Assembly (NCBI GenBank): GCA_900472395.1
Contig: UCHV01000014.1
Coordinates: 267,955 to 331,954, forward strand
DNA: 64,000 nt
From: Hyphomicrobiales bacterium
GTDB lineage: Bacteria; Pseudomonadota; Alphaproteobacteria; Rhizobiales; Rhizobiaceae
Direction: 5' to 3'
The translations under genes were made by a program, and so were the position numbers. The notes under the pieces were generated by a model. It saw only the letters and a program-made list of their open reading frames with translations. It searched no databases and was not told the DNA's origin. Shown here piece after piece: positions 46,452 to 54,941 of this stretch. Within the stretch, counting starts at the first letter, position 1. Each line of letters opens with the position of its first letter.

Positions 46452-46721
46452 TTAGCGACGGATACCCAGGCTGGTGATCAGCTTGGTGTAACGGGCTTCG
46501 TCCTTCTTCTTGACGTAATCAAGAAGCGAACGGCGCGTGGAAACCATGGTCAGAAGGCCACGACGGGAGTGGTTGTCCTTCTTGTGGCCCTTGAAGTGTT
46601 CGGTCAGGTTGGTGATGCGCTCGGTGAGGATCGCAACCTGGACTTCCGGCGAACCGGTGTCGCCTTCAACGGTTGCGTATTCCTTGATGAGTTCGGCCTT
46701 GCGCTCTGCAGTGATCGACAT
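46452..46721 (-). CDS. rpsO: 30S ribosomal protein S15
   Basis: S15 binds the central domain of 16S rRNA early in 30S assembly and bridges to the 50S. The 89 residues are the exact family length, from [16 protein letters not shown] with [17 protein letters not shown] and [20 protein letters not shown] to the C-terminal ITSLGIRR. A frame open further upstream is discarded because the family start at 46721 has a good distance from AAGGATC. It lies between truB and pnp in the usual order. Confidence 0.97.
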   Translation of the reverse strand: MSITAERKAELIKEYATVEGDTGSPEVQVAILTERITNLTEHFKGHKKDNHSRRGLLTMVSTRRSLLDYVKKKDEARYTKLITSLGIRR

Positions 46722-46878
46722 CGTATGATCCTTTATAAGAAGAGGAATAGGGGTCGCCAAAGGCCGAGATGTCGGTCAGCCTTGGCCGTGAATGCTAAAG
46801 CGATGCCTAAAAAGACATGCTTTGGCTGGCGCTGCCTATAGACCATTCAGCCAATAATTGGAAGAGGCCGGCATCGTA

Positions 46879-47808
46879 TCAGCCGAACACCCTTTTAGGG
46901 CGGAATTCGCCCTGACCGATCTCACCGATGGCAATCAGGCGCCCCTTGGCGGTGGCATACACTTCCGGTTCCTCAAGCGGCGCATCACGGCCGCGCACGA
47001 TGACCGGGTTGCCCATGCGGATGCGATAGGCCTGGTCTTCGCTGAGCGGAAGATGCGGCAGGTCGGAGAGAGCCTCGACGGTGTCGAACAGAAGCGCATC
47101 CAGCGCTGCCAGGCGTTCGTCTCGATCTTCAACGCTTTCCAGCGCCACGAGATCGGCCAGCGGCACCATCTTCTCTTCGGCAAACGGAGCGACGAAAGTG
47201 CGGCGCAGGTTTGATATGTGACCGAAGCAGCCGAGATCGACACCAAAATCGCGGGCAAGCGCGCGAACATAGGTGCCCTTGCCGCATTCGACTTCGAAAT
47301 GCGCGCAGTTCTCTTCAGCGCCCAGCAGGGTCAGACGAAAGATTTCGACTTCGCGTGAGGGGATCTCGACGACCTCGCCGCCACGAGCCAGATCATAGGC
47401 GCGTTCGCCGGCGATCTTGATGGCAGAAAACTGCGGCGGGATCTGGCTGATGACGCCGGTATAGTTCGGCAGAATATCGCGGATAGCCTGTTCGGACGGA
47501 CGCGTGTCGGAGCTTTCGATCACTTCGCCTTCAAGGTCGTCCGTGGAACGCTGTTCGCCCCAGGTAACCGTGAATTCATAAATCTTGCGGCCGTCCATGA
47601 CATAAGGCACGGTCTTGGTGGCATCGCCCAATGCGATCGGCAGCATGCCGGAGGCAAGCGGATCGAGTGTGCCGGCGTGACCGGCCTTCTGGGCATTGAA
47701 CAGCCACTTGATCTTGGAGACGGCTTCGGTCGATCCAAAATCGACGGGCTTGTCGAGGATCAGCCAGCCGGAAACCGGCCGGCCCTTGGGTTTACGCGGT
47801 TTGGACAT
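46879..47808 (-). CDS. truB: tRNA pseudouridine-55 synthase
   Basis: TruB makes pseudouridine 55 in the T arm of tRNAs. The 309-residue protein begins with [20 protein letters not shown], has the catalytic aspartate in [20 protein letters not shown] near 45, and the RNA-contact block [21 protein letters not shown] near 118, followed by [15 protein letters not shown]. These are the family motifs. It lies six bases after rbfA on the same strand, hence one transcript with rbfA. Confidence 0.96.
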   Translation of the reverse strand: MSKPRKPKGRPVSGWLILDKPVDFGSTEAVSKIKWLFNAQKAGHAGTLDPLASGMLPIALGDATKTVPYVMDGRKIYEFTVTWGEQRSTDDLEGEVIESSDTRPSEQAIRDILPNYTGVISQIPPQFSAIKIAGERAYDLARGGEVVEIPSREVEIFRLTLLGAEENCAHFEVECGKGTYVRALARDFGVDLGCFGHISNLRRTFVAPFAEEKMVPLADLVALESVEDRDERLAALDALLFDTVEALSDLPHLPLSEDQAYRIRMGNPVIVRGRDAPLEEPEVYATAKGRLIAIGEIGQGEFRPKRVFG

Positions 47809-47814
47809 TCTTCT

Positions 47815-48228
47815 CTATTCTTGCTCGTCGTCCGAGGACTTTGCCCCGAGATCGCGCTGCACTTCCGGGGATTTCAGCAGTTCGTCGATCTTCTTGTAAT
47901 TGTCGAAGCTGGTATCGTCGCGGAAACGCACTTCGGGCATGTATTTCATCTGCCGCAACTGGCCGCCAAGACGGCCGCGAATGTATTTCGCGTTGCGGTT
48001 CAACGCCTCGATGACCGCTTCATGATCCGGCAGACCGAGCGGGGTGACATAGGCGGTGGCAATTTTCAGATCGGGAGACATGCGCACTTCCGAGACGGAA
48101 ATCACAGTCTTTTCGATCAGATCGTCGCGCACTTCGCCACGCTGGAGAACCTGCGTGATAGCTGCGCGTACCTGTTCGCCGACGCGCAGCATCCGCTGCG
48201 AAGGCGCGGAAGACGTTGCTTTGCTCAT
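47815..48228 (-). CDS. rbfA: Ribosome-binding factor A
   Basis: RbfA is a cold-shock 30S maturation factor that binds near the 5' helix of 16S rRNA. The 137-residue protein shows the KH-like fold: [40 protein letters not shown] and [19 protein letters not shown]. In most alphaproteobacteria it follows infB directly. Here it leads a minus-strand series (rbfA-truB-rpsO-pnp) and the gene upstream, at 48673, points the other way. Its own promoter must therefore lie in 48229-48420. Confidence 0.95.
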   Translation of the reverse strand: MSKATSSAPSQRMLRVGEQVRAAITQVLQRGEVRDDLIEKTVISVSEVRMSPDLKIATAYVTPLGLPDHEAVIEALNRNAKYIRGRLGGQLRQMKYMPEVRFRDDTSFDNYKKIDELLKSPEVQRDLGAKSSDDEQE

Positions 48229-48426
48229 GTGTTGTTTTTCTTTCTTTTCATGTCCGCTTCGATGCTGATCCTATCAGAAAGACCGTCGTTTGGCGCGGGC
48301 AGGCGTGCTCCATGCCTTTTTGACAGGAAAAGGTCAAGCTTTGGCGGGCAATCGGCACCCCCCTCGAACGGACCCCGTCGCCCACCGGTCGTTCATCAAA
48401 CATTCGGGATCGATCCCGTCGCCCTC

Positions 48427-48455
48427 TTGACGAGACGTGTAAAACAGCCGATTTT
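48427..48455 (+). promoter_or_regulatory. Candidate promoter and long leader of the DUF475 gene
   Basis: TTGACG (48427-48432) and GATTTT (48450-48455) are 17 bases apart. The leader to the start at 48673 would be about 210 bases. It contains the stem GCGAGAG/CTCTCGC (48515-48539) and the 16-base palindrome ATGCCGCATGCGGCAT (48612-48627). The region 48229-48672 holds no gene that I can see. No known riboswitch was matched. Confidence 0.4.
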
Positions 48456-48672
48456 TTACCTGTCTTCGCACGCATTACCGAGCTGCGAAAGAAACCTGGT
48501 GCCGGGCCCCTCTGGCGAGAGTTTTTACGGCGCTCTCGCGATGTCGGTACCGCCTGCAAAACAGCCGGCGGATTAATAACGTCATGACACAATCCCATAC
48601 TTTTGGGATGGATGCCGCATGCGGCATGTCCATCTCCACCTTGCGTATTCTCTCCACCAGGGGGACATGCGC

Positions 48673-49785
48673 ATGAACCAGCCCTCCACTTCATCATCCA
48701 CGCTCGGCTATTTCCGCTGGGCCTTCATCGTCACCGCGCTGGGTCTTATCCTCGGCGGCGTGCTCGGCTGGCAATCGACCGGCACGATCAGCGGTACGGC
48801 GACGATCTTCTTCATCTGCGTCGTTCTTGCGGTACTGGAAATCTCCCTGTCCTTCGACAACGCCATCGTCAACGCCAACAAGCTGAAGGACATGACCCCG
48901 GAATGGCAGCATCGCTTCCTGACCTGGGGCATCCTGATCGCCGTTTTCGGCATGCGTATCGTCTTCCCGCTGCTGATCGTCGTGATCGCTGCCCAGATCG
49001 GGCCGATCGAAGCGATCGTTCTGGCAGCCAGCCAGCCGGAAGAATATTCGCGTATCATGCACGACGCGCACCTGCCGATCGCAGCCTTCGGCGGCACATT
49101 CCTGATGATGGTCGGTCTCACCTACTTCTTCAATCAGGAAAAGGACGTGCACTGGATCCCCTTCCTCGAAAGCCCGATGGCACGTTTTGCCGGCATCAAG
49201 GGTATCGAGATTGCGGTCGTGCTGCTGCTGATCCTTCTCTTTTCCCGCCTTCTGGGCGGTGAAGATGCCGTGACCTTCGTGCATTCGGCCATCTATGGCC
49301 TGGTGACGTTCCTGATCGTGGAAGTGATCGGCGGCATTCTCGATGCACAACAGAAGACGATGACCGAAGCCGCCAAGGGTGGTCTCGGTGCGTTCATCTA
49401 TCTGGAAGTGCTGGATGCCAGCTTCTCCTTCGACGGCGTCATCGGCGCGTTTGCCTTGACCCACAACCTGTTCATCATCGCGATCGGCCTTGGTATTGGC
49501 GCCATGTACGTTCGCTCCATGACGATCATGCTGGTCGAAAAGGGCACGCTCACCCATTACCGCTATCTCGAGCATGGCGCCTTTTATGCCATCCTCATCC
49601 TGTCGGTGATCATGTACGTTCAGACGATGTTCCACATTCCGGAAGTCATTACCGGCCTTGGCGGCGCGACCCTCATCGGTATCTCGTTGTGGTCTTCGAT
49701 CCGTTACAACCGTCGCCATGTGGAAAAGGACAAACGCGAAGGCACGCTGGATCGACCGGTAGAACCGGCGGCCAGCCAGATCTGA
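48673..49785 (+). CDS. DUF475/TerC-like integral membrane protein
   Basis: A 370-residue membrane protein with about nine hydrophobic segments. The blocks LAVLEISLSFDNAIVNANKL near 53 and EVLDASFSFDGVIGAFALTH near 250 each hold an acidic residue within a membrane segment (SFDN, SFDG). This is the signature of the TerC/DUF475 group, which is linked to tellurite resistance and metal, especially manganese, export. ATG 48673 has GGGGG eight bases upstream; a second ATG is six bases earlier. It stands alone and ends at a strong terminator. Confidence 0.85.
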   Translation: MNQPSTSSSTLGYFRWAFIVTALGLILGGVLGWQSTGTISGTATIFFICVVLAVLEISLSFDNAIVNANKLKDMTPEWQHRFLTWGILIAVFGMRIVFPLLIVVIAAQIGPIEAIVLAASQPEEYSRIMHDAHLPIAAFGGTFLMMVGLTYFFNQEKDVHWIPFLESPMARFAGIKGIEIAVVLLLILLFSRLLGGEDAVTFVHSAIYGLVTFLIVEVIGGILDAQQKTMTEAAKGGLGAFIYLEVLDASFSFDGVIGAFALTHNLFIIAIGLGIGAMYVRSMTIMLVEKGTLTHYRYLEHGAFYAILILSVIMYVQTMFHIPEVITGLGGATLIGISLWSSIRYNRRHVEKDKREGTLDRPVEPAASQI

Positions 49786-49815
49786 GCCACGACAGATCGG
49801 TAATCTGACGATTGA

Positions 49816-49850
49816 AGCCGCCGGACATTTTCGATGTCCGGCGGCTTTTC
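49816..49850. terminator. Bidirectional terminator
   Basis: AGCCGCCGGACAT and ATGTCCGGCGGCT form a long stem with a short TTTCG loop and a T-rich tail on the plus strand, 31 bases after the DUF475 stop. It probably also ends the convergent yehW-like gene. Confidence 0.9.
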
Positions 49851-49854
49851 TTTT

Positions 49855-50607
49855 TCATGCAGTTTGGCTGAGACCGGAGCAACGTGCCGCCAGACGTTCG
49901 CCAAACAGAAGGGTGTCATAGATCAGCACTGCGAGGGCGGCGACAACCACGCCTCCCTGAAGGACAAAAGCGAGATTGTTGGATTGCAACCCGGCAATGA
50001 TGACCTCGCCGAGTGTTCTGGCCGCCACCGTCGAACCGATGGTGGCCGTCGCCAAGCTGATGACGATCGACAAGCGGATGCCACCGAGGATGAGCGGAAA
50101 GGCCAAGGGCAACTCGACCTTGATCAGCCGCTGCCATCCGGTCATGCCCGTACCACGCGCCGCTTCCATGACCGAGGCCGGCAATGTGGTCAGTCCGGTC
50201 AGGGTGTTCTCGAAAATCGGCAGAAGCCCATACAGAAACAGCGCAATCAGCGTGGGCCACTCGCCGAAACCCAGCATCGGCACTGTCAAAGCCAAAACGG
50301 CAACCGGCGGAAAGGTCTGGCCTATATTCACCAGGCTGCGCGAAAGGGGCAAAAACTCGGCACCGGATTCGCGCGTAACGACGATCGCCAGGCCGACAGC
50401 AACGAAGGTGGCGGCAATGGTGGCGGCGAACACCACCAACAAATGCGACAGGGTGAGCGATAAAAGGCTGGCCTGGACATAAATTGCCGGCGCACCGTTT
50501 TCAGTAAGCGGCTGCAAGAGCGGCGCGAATAGTTCCGGCTTGGCAAGAAAGCCAACCAGTGCGATCAAAACCAGTAGCCGGATAATAAACGACGCACCAA
50601 ACCTCAT
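49855..50607 (-). CDS. yehW: Osmoprotectant ABC permease, YehW-like
   Basis: A 250-residue inner-membrane permease with five to six hydrophobic segments and the EAA-like loop ASVMEAARGTGMTGWQRLIKV near 150. It is the last gene of the yehZYXW-type operon, in the same order as in E. coli, where the system carries glycine betaine or related compounds. It overlaps the ATPase gene (ATGA). Sequence does not show the exact substrate. Confidence 0.85.
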   Translation of the reverse strand: MRFGASFIIRLLVLIALVGFLAKPELFAPLLQPLTENGAPAIYVQASLLSLTLSHLLVVFAATIAATFVAVGLAIVVTRESGAEFLPLSRSLVNIGQTFPPVAVLALTVPMLGFGEWPTLIALFLYGLLPIFENTLTGLTTLPASVMEAARGTGMTGWQRLIKVELPLAFPLILGGIRLSIVISLATATIGSTVAARTLGEVIIAGLQSNNLAFVLQGGVVVAALAVLIYDTLLFGERLAARCSGLSQTA

Positions 50608-51542
50608 GCGGGCCTCGCCGCATGTTTCAGCAAGGCTTCGACCGTTACCCTGCCGATGAGCGCGCCATCCTTGCCGGTGACAGGTAGAGCTGGCCGGCCG
50701 GACCAGAGCAATTCAGCCAGCGCATCCCGCTGGCTGACATCGGCTCCAATTGCGGTGCCCTCCGCGGCCCCCGCCTCAACGGCGGTTTCGACACGGTTGA
50801 TAGACAAAAGCCGGAACGGGCGCTCCGCAGTGCCGATCAACGATGCCACGAAATCGGTGGCCGGATTGGCGAGCATTTCGGCTGGTGTCGCGTATTGCAG
50901 CAGGCGTCCGCCATCCATGACGGCAATCTTGTCGGCGAGGCCAAACGCCTCCTCCATATCGTGAGTGACGAGGATGATCGTGGTGCCGAAATGTTTCTGG
51001 ATAGCGAGCAGATCGTCCTGCGCCTTGGCGCGGATGATTGGATCAAGCGCCCCAAAAGGCTCGTCCATCAAAAGCAGGTTCGGTTCGGCCGCGAGCGCGC
51101 GGGCGACGCCGACACGCTGGCTTTGGCCACCAGAAAGCTCATGCGGAAAACGCGGCCCGAAAGCCAAGGGATCGAGTTGAAAGAGGTTCAGAAGCTCTTC
51201 GACACGCACCTTGATACGGTCCTGCGGCCAGCCCAGCAGTTTTGGCACCGTGGCGATATTGTCCGCAACGGTGCGGTGTGGAAACAGGCCATGTCCCTGA
51301 ATGGCATAACCAATGCGGCGGCGCAGTTCGTACGGGGCAATCGCCCCGATATTCTCACCATCGATGCGGATGACACCTTTCGTCGGCTCCACCAGCCGGT
51401 TGATCATGCGCAGAAGCGTCGTCTTGCCGGAACCGGATGTGCCGACGATGACCGTGATCGACCGTGCGTCTACCGTCATCGACACGTTATCGACCACGGT
51501 GGCGCTACCATAGTCCTTGCTGATGCCGTCGATCTCGATCAT
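50604..51542 (-). CDS. yehX: Osmoprotectant ABC ATP-binding protein, YehX-like
   Basis: A 312-residue ATPase with Walker A VGTSGSGKTTLLRMIN near 33-48, signature ELSGGQSQRVGVARAL, Walker B NLLLMDEPFGALD and switch histidine in LVTHDMEEAFG. Its C-terminus holds a CBS-type repeat (RDALAELLWSGRPALPVTGK then DGALIGRVTVEALL), which in OpuA/OsmV transporters senses ionic strength. Both ends overlap the permease genes by four bases. It powers the import of an osmoprotectant. Confidence 0.88.
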   Translation of the reverse strand: MIEIDGISKDYGSATVVDNVSMTVDARSITVIVGTSGSGKTTLLRMINRLVEPTKGVIRIDGENIGAIAPYELRRRIGYAIQGHGLFPHRTVADNIATVPKLLGWPQDRIKVRVEELLNLFQLDPLAFGPRFPHELSGGQSQRVGVARALAAEPNLLLMDEPFGALDPIIRAKAQDDLLAIQKHFGTTIILVTHDMEEAFGLADKIAVMDGGRLLQYATPAEMLANPATDFVASLIGTAERPFRLLSINRVETAVEAGAAEGTAIGADVSQRDALAELLWSGRPALPVTGKDGALIGRVTVEALLKHAARPA

Positions 51543-52732
51543 GCAGTCGCTTCCTTTCTGCCGGCATTCACGTTTTCTGGCGCCGTCAATTCCACCACCG
51601 CATCGAGAATGACCGCCGCGGCAAAGGCGAGAAAGACGGTCGGCACCGCGCCAAGCAGGACCAGATCCATCGCGGTCTGGCCGAGGCCCTGAAACACGAA
51701 GACACCAAATCCACCGCCGCCAATCAGTGCGGCGATTGTGGCAAGGCCAATATTCTGCACCAGCACGATACGGATACCGGTGAGGATCACCGGGAAGGCG
51801 AGCGGCAATTCGACCTGAAACAATCGCTGGCGATCGGTCATGCCGACACCACGGGCAGCATCATTGGCATCACGTGGAACGCTGGCGAGACCGCCGACCG
51901 TATTGGCCACCATCGGCAGCAGAGAATAGAGAAACAGCGCAACAAAAGCCGGTGCCGTGCCGATACCGCGGATGCCGATATTTGCCGCGCCCGGCACATT
52001 GGCAGCCACCCAGGACAGCGGGCCGATCAGGATTCCGAAGAGCGCGATCGATGGGATGGTCTGGACGATATTGAGAATGTTGAGAATGGCAGAACGAACG
52101 GGTTCGACGCGGTGGCAGAAAATACCAAGCGGAATGCCTGCAAAGGCTGCAACGACAAGTGATCCAAGAGCAAGGGTCAGATGCCTCCCCGCCTCAGTCC
52201 AGAACGTGTCGGCGCGCGAAACATACTCTTTCATGATCGAAAGACCGTTCCACAGGCCCGATATCAGGACGAGTGTCACCGCTGCCGCCGTTGCCACCAG
52301 AATGGCGATACGCACCCACGCACTCGGCCGCATGCGGGCAAGCGAATCCGTTGCCAGCAGGGCAAAGGCTGCGCTGAGCATCCAGAAGCCGGAACCGGGA
52401 GACACACGCGCATAGCTATTGCCCTCCGGTGTGAGGAATGTTGCGGCGCTGCCGATGGCAATTGCCAGAACCGCCAGCAGAACAAAACTGGCGGCTAAAC
52501 GGACCAGAATCGGCAAACGCAGGAGAGCGACAACAATGCCCGCAGCGGCAATGGCCAGCAGCAGCATACCAAGCGAGGGCGGCAGAGCGTCGAGCAATGA
52601 GCGCCCCTCACCTTGCACGATACGGTTGGCGCGAAATAACGCGAAGGGCGCAATAAGCCCGTAAGTAGCAATCAGGGCGACCACCACTCCAACCCGGTCG
52701 ATCCGGTTCAGGCCAAGCCTCATGCGGTTCAT
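51539..52732 (-). CDS. yehY: Osmoprotectant ABC permease, YehY-like
   Basis: A 397-residue permease. The C-terminal half is the usual permease with the EAA loop DANDAARGVGMTDRQRLFQVE near 305; the N-terminal half adds about five membrane segments (residues 1-160) not found in short permeases such as YehW. This long form is typical of YehY. It follows the binding-protein gene by 28 bases and overlaps yehX. Confidence 0.88.
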   Translation of the reverse strand: MNRMRLGLNRIDRVGVVVALIATYGLIAPFALFRANRIVQGEGRSLLDALPPSLGMLLLAIAAAGIVVALLRLPILVRLAASFVLLAVLAIAIGSAATFLTPEGNSYARVSPGSGFWMLSAAFALLATDSLARMRPSAWVRIAILVATAAAVTLVLISGLWNGLSIMKEYVSRADTFWTEAGRHLTLALGSLVVAAFAGIPLGIFCHRVEPVRSAILNILNIVQTIPSIALFGILIGPLSWVAANVPGAANIGIRGIGTAPAFVALFLYSLLPMVANTVGGLASVPRDANDAARGVGMTDRQRLFQVELPLAFPVILTGIRIVLVQNIGLATIAALIGGGGFGVFVFQGLGQTAMDLVLLGAVPTVFLAFAAAVILDAVVELTAPENVNAGRKEATA

Positions 52733-52760
52733 CGCCTTTTGCGGGTTGCGCTTCAGCGGC

Positions 52761-53672
52761 TTACTTCACAAAACCGTTTTTCTTGAGAAAGTCGTCCGCC
52801 ACGGCTTTGGCCGGCTCGCCGCCCAACTGAACGCGGCCGTTCAATTCTTGCAGCGTGACGAGATCGAGTTTTTCGAAGACAGGCTTGAGAAGGCTTTCGA
52901 TCTGCGGATTTTCCTTCAGCACCTTTTCGCGGATGATCGGCGACGGCTGGTAGACCGGCTGCACGCCCTTGTCGTCTTCCAGCACGGCGAGACCGGACGG
53001 CGCTATCCCGCCATCGGTGCCATAGACCATGGCCGCATTGGCACCGCTCGTCTGATTGGCGGCCGCGGCGATGGTTGCGGCCGTATCGCCACCTGAAAGG
53101 GTGATCAGCTGGTCAGGCTTCAGGTTGAAACCATAGGTCTTCTGGAAAGCCGGCAAAGCGGCAGCCGAATTGACGAATTCAGACGAGGCTGCGAGTTTCA
53201 CCGTGCCGCCACCGCTCACGTATTTGCCGAAATCGCTCAAGGTGACGAGCTTATTGGCATCCGTCACGTCCTTGCGCAATGCGATTGCCCAGGTGTTATT
53301 TGCCGGCGAAGGTGTCAGCCAGACGATCTTGTTGGCATCGTAATCGAGCTTCTTTGCCTGCTCATAGGCCTTGGCGGCATCGTTCCACGCGGTATCGCCA
53401 CTCTTTTCGAAAAAGAAGGCGGCATTGCCGGTATATTCCGGATAGATATCGATCTCGCCTGCCGTGATCGCCTTGCGAACGACCGGCGTTGCGCCAAGCT
53501 GAATGCGGTCGGTCGTCTTGATGCCATTGGCATTCAACACCGACAGAATAATATTGCCGAGCACGCCGCCTTCGGTATCGATCTTCGACGATACGACGAC
53601 CTGCGCTTCTGCGCTTCCAAAAGCGAAGGAGGCAGCGAGGAGCACACCTGCAAATTTTGTGATCATGCGCAT
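52761..53672 (-). CDS. yehZ: Osmoprotectant ABC substrate-binding protein, YehZ/OsmF-like
   Basis: A 303-residue periplasmic protein with a signal peptide (about 1-24) and the OpuAC fold: VVVSSKIDTEGGVLGNIIL at the start, AITAGEIDIYPEYTGNAAFF near 75, and the domain-two block MVYGTDGGIAPSGLAVLEDD. YehZ/OsmF in E. coli binds glycine betaine with low affinity and is induced by stationary phase. Choline, proline betaine or ectoine are other options. It is the first gene of the operon; AAGGAAC precedes its ATG. Confidence 0.88.
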   Translation of the reverse strand: MRMITKFAGVLLAASFAFGSAEAQVVVSSKIDTEGGVLGNIILSVLNANGIKTTDRIQLGATPVVRKAITAGEIDIYPEYTGNAAFFFEKSGDTAWNDAAKAYEQAKKLDYDANKIVWLTPSPANNTWAIALRKDVTDANKLVTLSDFGKYVSGGGTVKLAASSEFVNSAAALPAFQKTYGFNLKPDQLITLSGGDTAATIAAAANQTSGANAAMVYGTDGGIAPSGLAVLEDDKGVQPVYQPSPIIREKVLKENPQIESLLKPVFEKLDLVTLQELNGRVQLGGEPAKAVADDFLKKNGFVK

Positions 53673-53962
53673 GAAAACTGTTCCTTCCCTCTTAAGCTCA
53701 TTTTGGGCTCGTTCGGCGGCCCGATGTCGTTCGGCGTCATTCGACTATGGAATGCGCCCTGGGTCTCGGCATGATTTTGCAAGTAGGTCGCGGCTGGAGA
53801 AAAAACAGGCTGCACGACCGTACTGACCCGAAAAAGCACCGCACGAAAACTTGACTTTCTGCGACATGAATATGGTTCTATCGACGGGAGCGGTCAGTGA
53901 TGCGGGTCACGTTCGAGGTGGTTTTCGCAGTTGTCATCTGTCCGTCGATCAAGGAGACTGCC

Positions 53963-54727
53963 ATGGATCAGCAATCCAATTCCGCACCCACACAGGACAT
54001 GCCGCGTAGGCGGCCGGAACTGCCGGCCTGGACTTTTCGCGTTGTCGATGCTGCGGATGTGAAACCAAAACTGCGGCGTGTGTGGTTCACCACCGAGGGC
54101 ATTGAGAATTTTCACTACAAGCCCGGCCAGGACGTGGTGCTTTTTCTGCCGCTTGAAAACGGCGACCTCGGGCGCAGGCATTATACGATCCGTGGCATCG
54201 ACCGCGACAAGGCAACGATCGCCCTCGACTTCGTCATGCACGGTGACACGCCGGGGCCGAATTTTGCGCGCAGGTGCAAGCCCGGCGACACGGTTGAGGT
54301 GAAGGGGCCGCGCGGCCGCGTGGTGTTCAATCCGGAAGCCGACTGGCACCTGTTAACCGGCGACGAAACCTGCCTGCCGGCAATATACCACATTATGGAA
54401 ACGATGCCGGCCGCAACCAAGGCCTACCTGTTTCTGGAGGTTCAGAGCCGAGAGGACGAGGAGGAGATCGTTACCCAGGCGGATGCCGACATCGAATGGC
54501 TGCATCGTATCGGCGAGCATCCGGGTCCGAACAGCATCGTGCTCGACCGCCTCTCCAACTTCGAACTGCCGCAAGGTCGCGGTCAGGCCTATATTATCGG
54601 CGAGACCAGTAACGTGCGGGCGCAACGCCACCACCTGATCGCTCGCGGGCTCGGCCGCGACCAGATCGCCTCGGAAGGATATTGGCGCCCTGGCCGCACC
54701 GGTGGCCACGATCACGTGGACGACTGA
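53963..54727 (+). CDS. Siderophore-interacting (SIP) FAD-binding ferric reductase
   Basis: A 254-residue flavoprotein of the ViuB/YqjH/FscN family, which reduces ferric siderophores in the cytosol to free iron. The FAD-binding block is GRRHYTIRGIDRDKATIALD near 72, followed by GPRGRVVFNPEADWHLLTGDETCLPAI split near 117-143, and the C-terminal IIGETSNVRAQRHHLIARG and SEGYWRPGRTGGHDH. ATG 53963 has AAGGAGA at nine bases; the frame runs open upstream but lacks a site. It converges with fixS and is separated from it by a terminator. Iron control is likely but no clear box is seen in 53673-53962. Confidence 0.9.
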   Translation: MDQQSNSAPTQDMPRRRPELPAWTFRVVDAADVKPKLRRVWFTTEGIENFHYKPGQDVVLFLPLENGDLGRRHYTIRGIDRDKATIALDFVMHGDTPGPNFARRCKPGDTVEVKGPRGRVVFNPEADWHLLTGDETCLPAIYHIMETMPAATKAYLFLEVQSREDEEEIVTQADADIEWLHRIGEHPGPNSIVLDRLSNFELPQGRGQAYIIGETSNVRAQRHHLIARGLGRDQIASEGYWRPGRTGGHDHVDD

Positions 54728-54749
54728 AACCATCAGCAACAACAACAAA

Positions 54750-54773
54750 GGCGTCGCAACAACTTGCGACGCC
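54750..54773. terminator. Bidirectional terminator between SIP gene and fixS
   Basis: GGCGTCGCAA and TTGCGACGCC form a perfect 10-bp stem with the loop CAAC. On the minus strand TTTGTTGTTG follows, and AAATTCC on the plus strand. It lies midway between the two convergent genes. Confidence 0.8.
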
Positions 54774-54785
54774 AAATTCCGCAAA

Positions 54786-54941
54786 CTAACGCGGCTCATC
54801 CGGACTGTCGTCGGAAAGGATGCGCCACGCAGCTCCATCGAGATCATCATATTGGCCGGAACGCAAAGACCAGAGGAAGGCGCCGAGCCCGAGGGCACCG
54901 AGAAACAATGCCACCGGAATCAGATAGATCAGCATGTTCAT
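54786..54941 (-). CDS. fixS: cbb3 oxidase assembly protein FixS/CcoS
   Basis: A 51-residue protein: MNMLIYLIPVALFLGALGLG is one membrane segment, then FLWSLRSGQYDDLDGAAWRI and a short acidic end. The motif WSLRSGQYDDLDG is the CcoS/FixS mark. The gene is required for cofactor (haem/copper) insertion into the cbb3 oxidase. Its ATG overlaps the fixI stop by three bases, making it the last gene of the fixGHIS operon. Confidence 0.92.
   Translation of the reverse strand: MNMLIYLIPVALFLGALGLGAFLWSLRSGQYDDLDGAAWRILSDDSPDEPR

Noticed and set aside
48456..48672. yybP-ykoY manganese riboswitch before the DUF475 gene
   Set aside because: The conserved core of that riboswitch could not be found in the leader.
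53673..53962. Iron box (Irr/RirA) before the siderophore-interacting protein
   Set aside because: A TTGACT element and a possible TTCTAT 19 bases on were seen, but no convincing iron-regulator palindrome.
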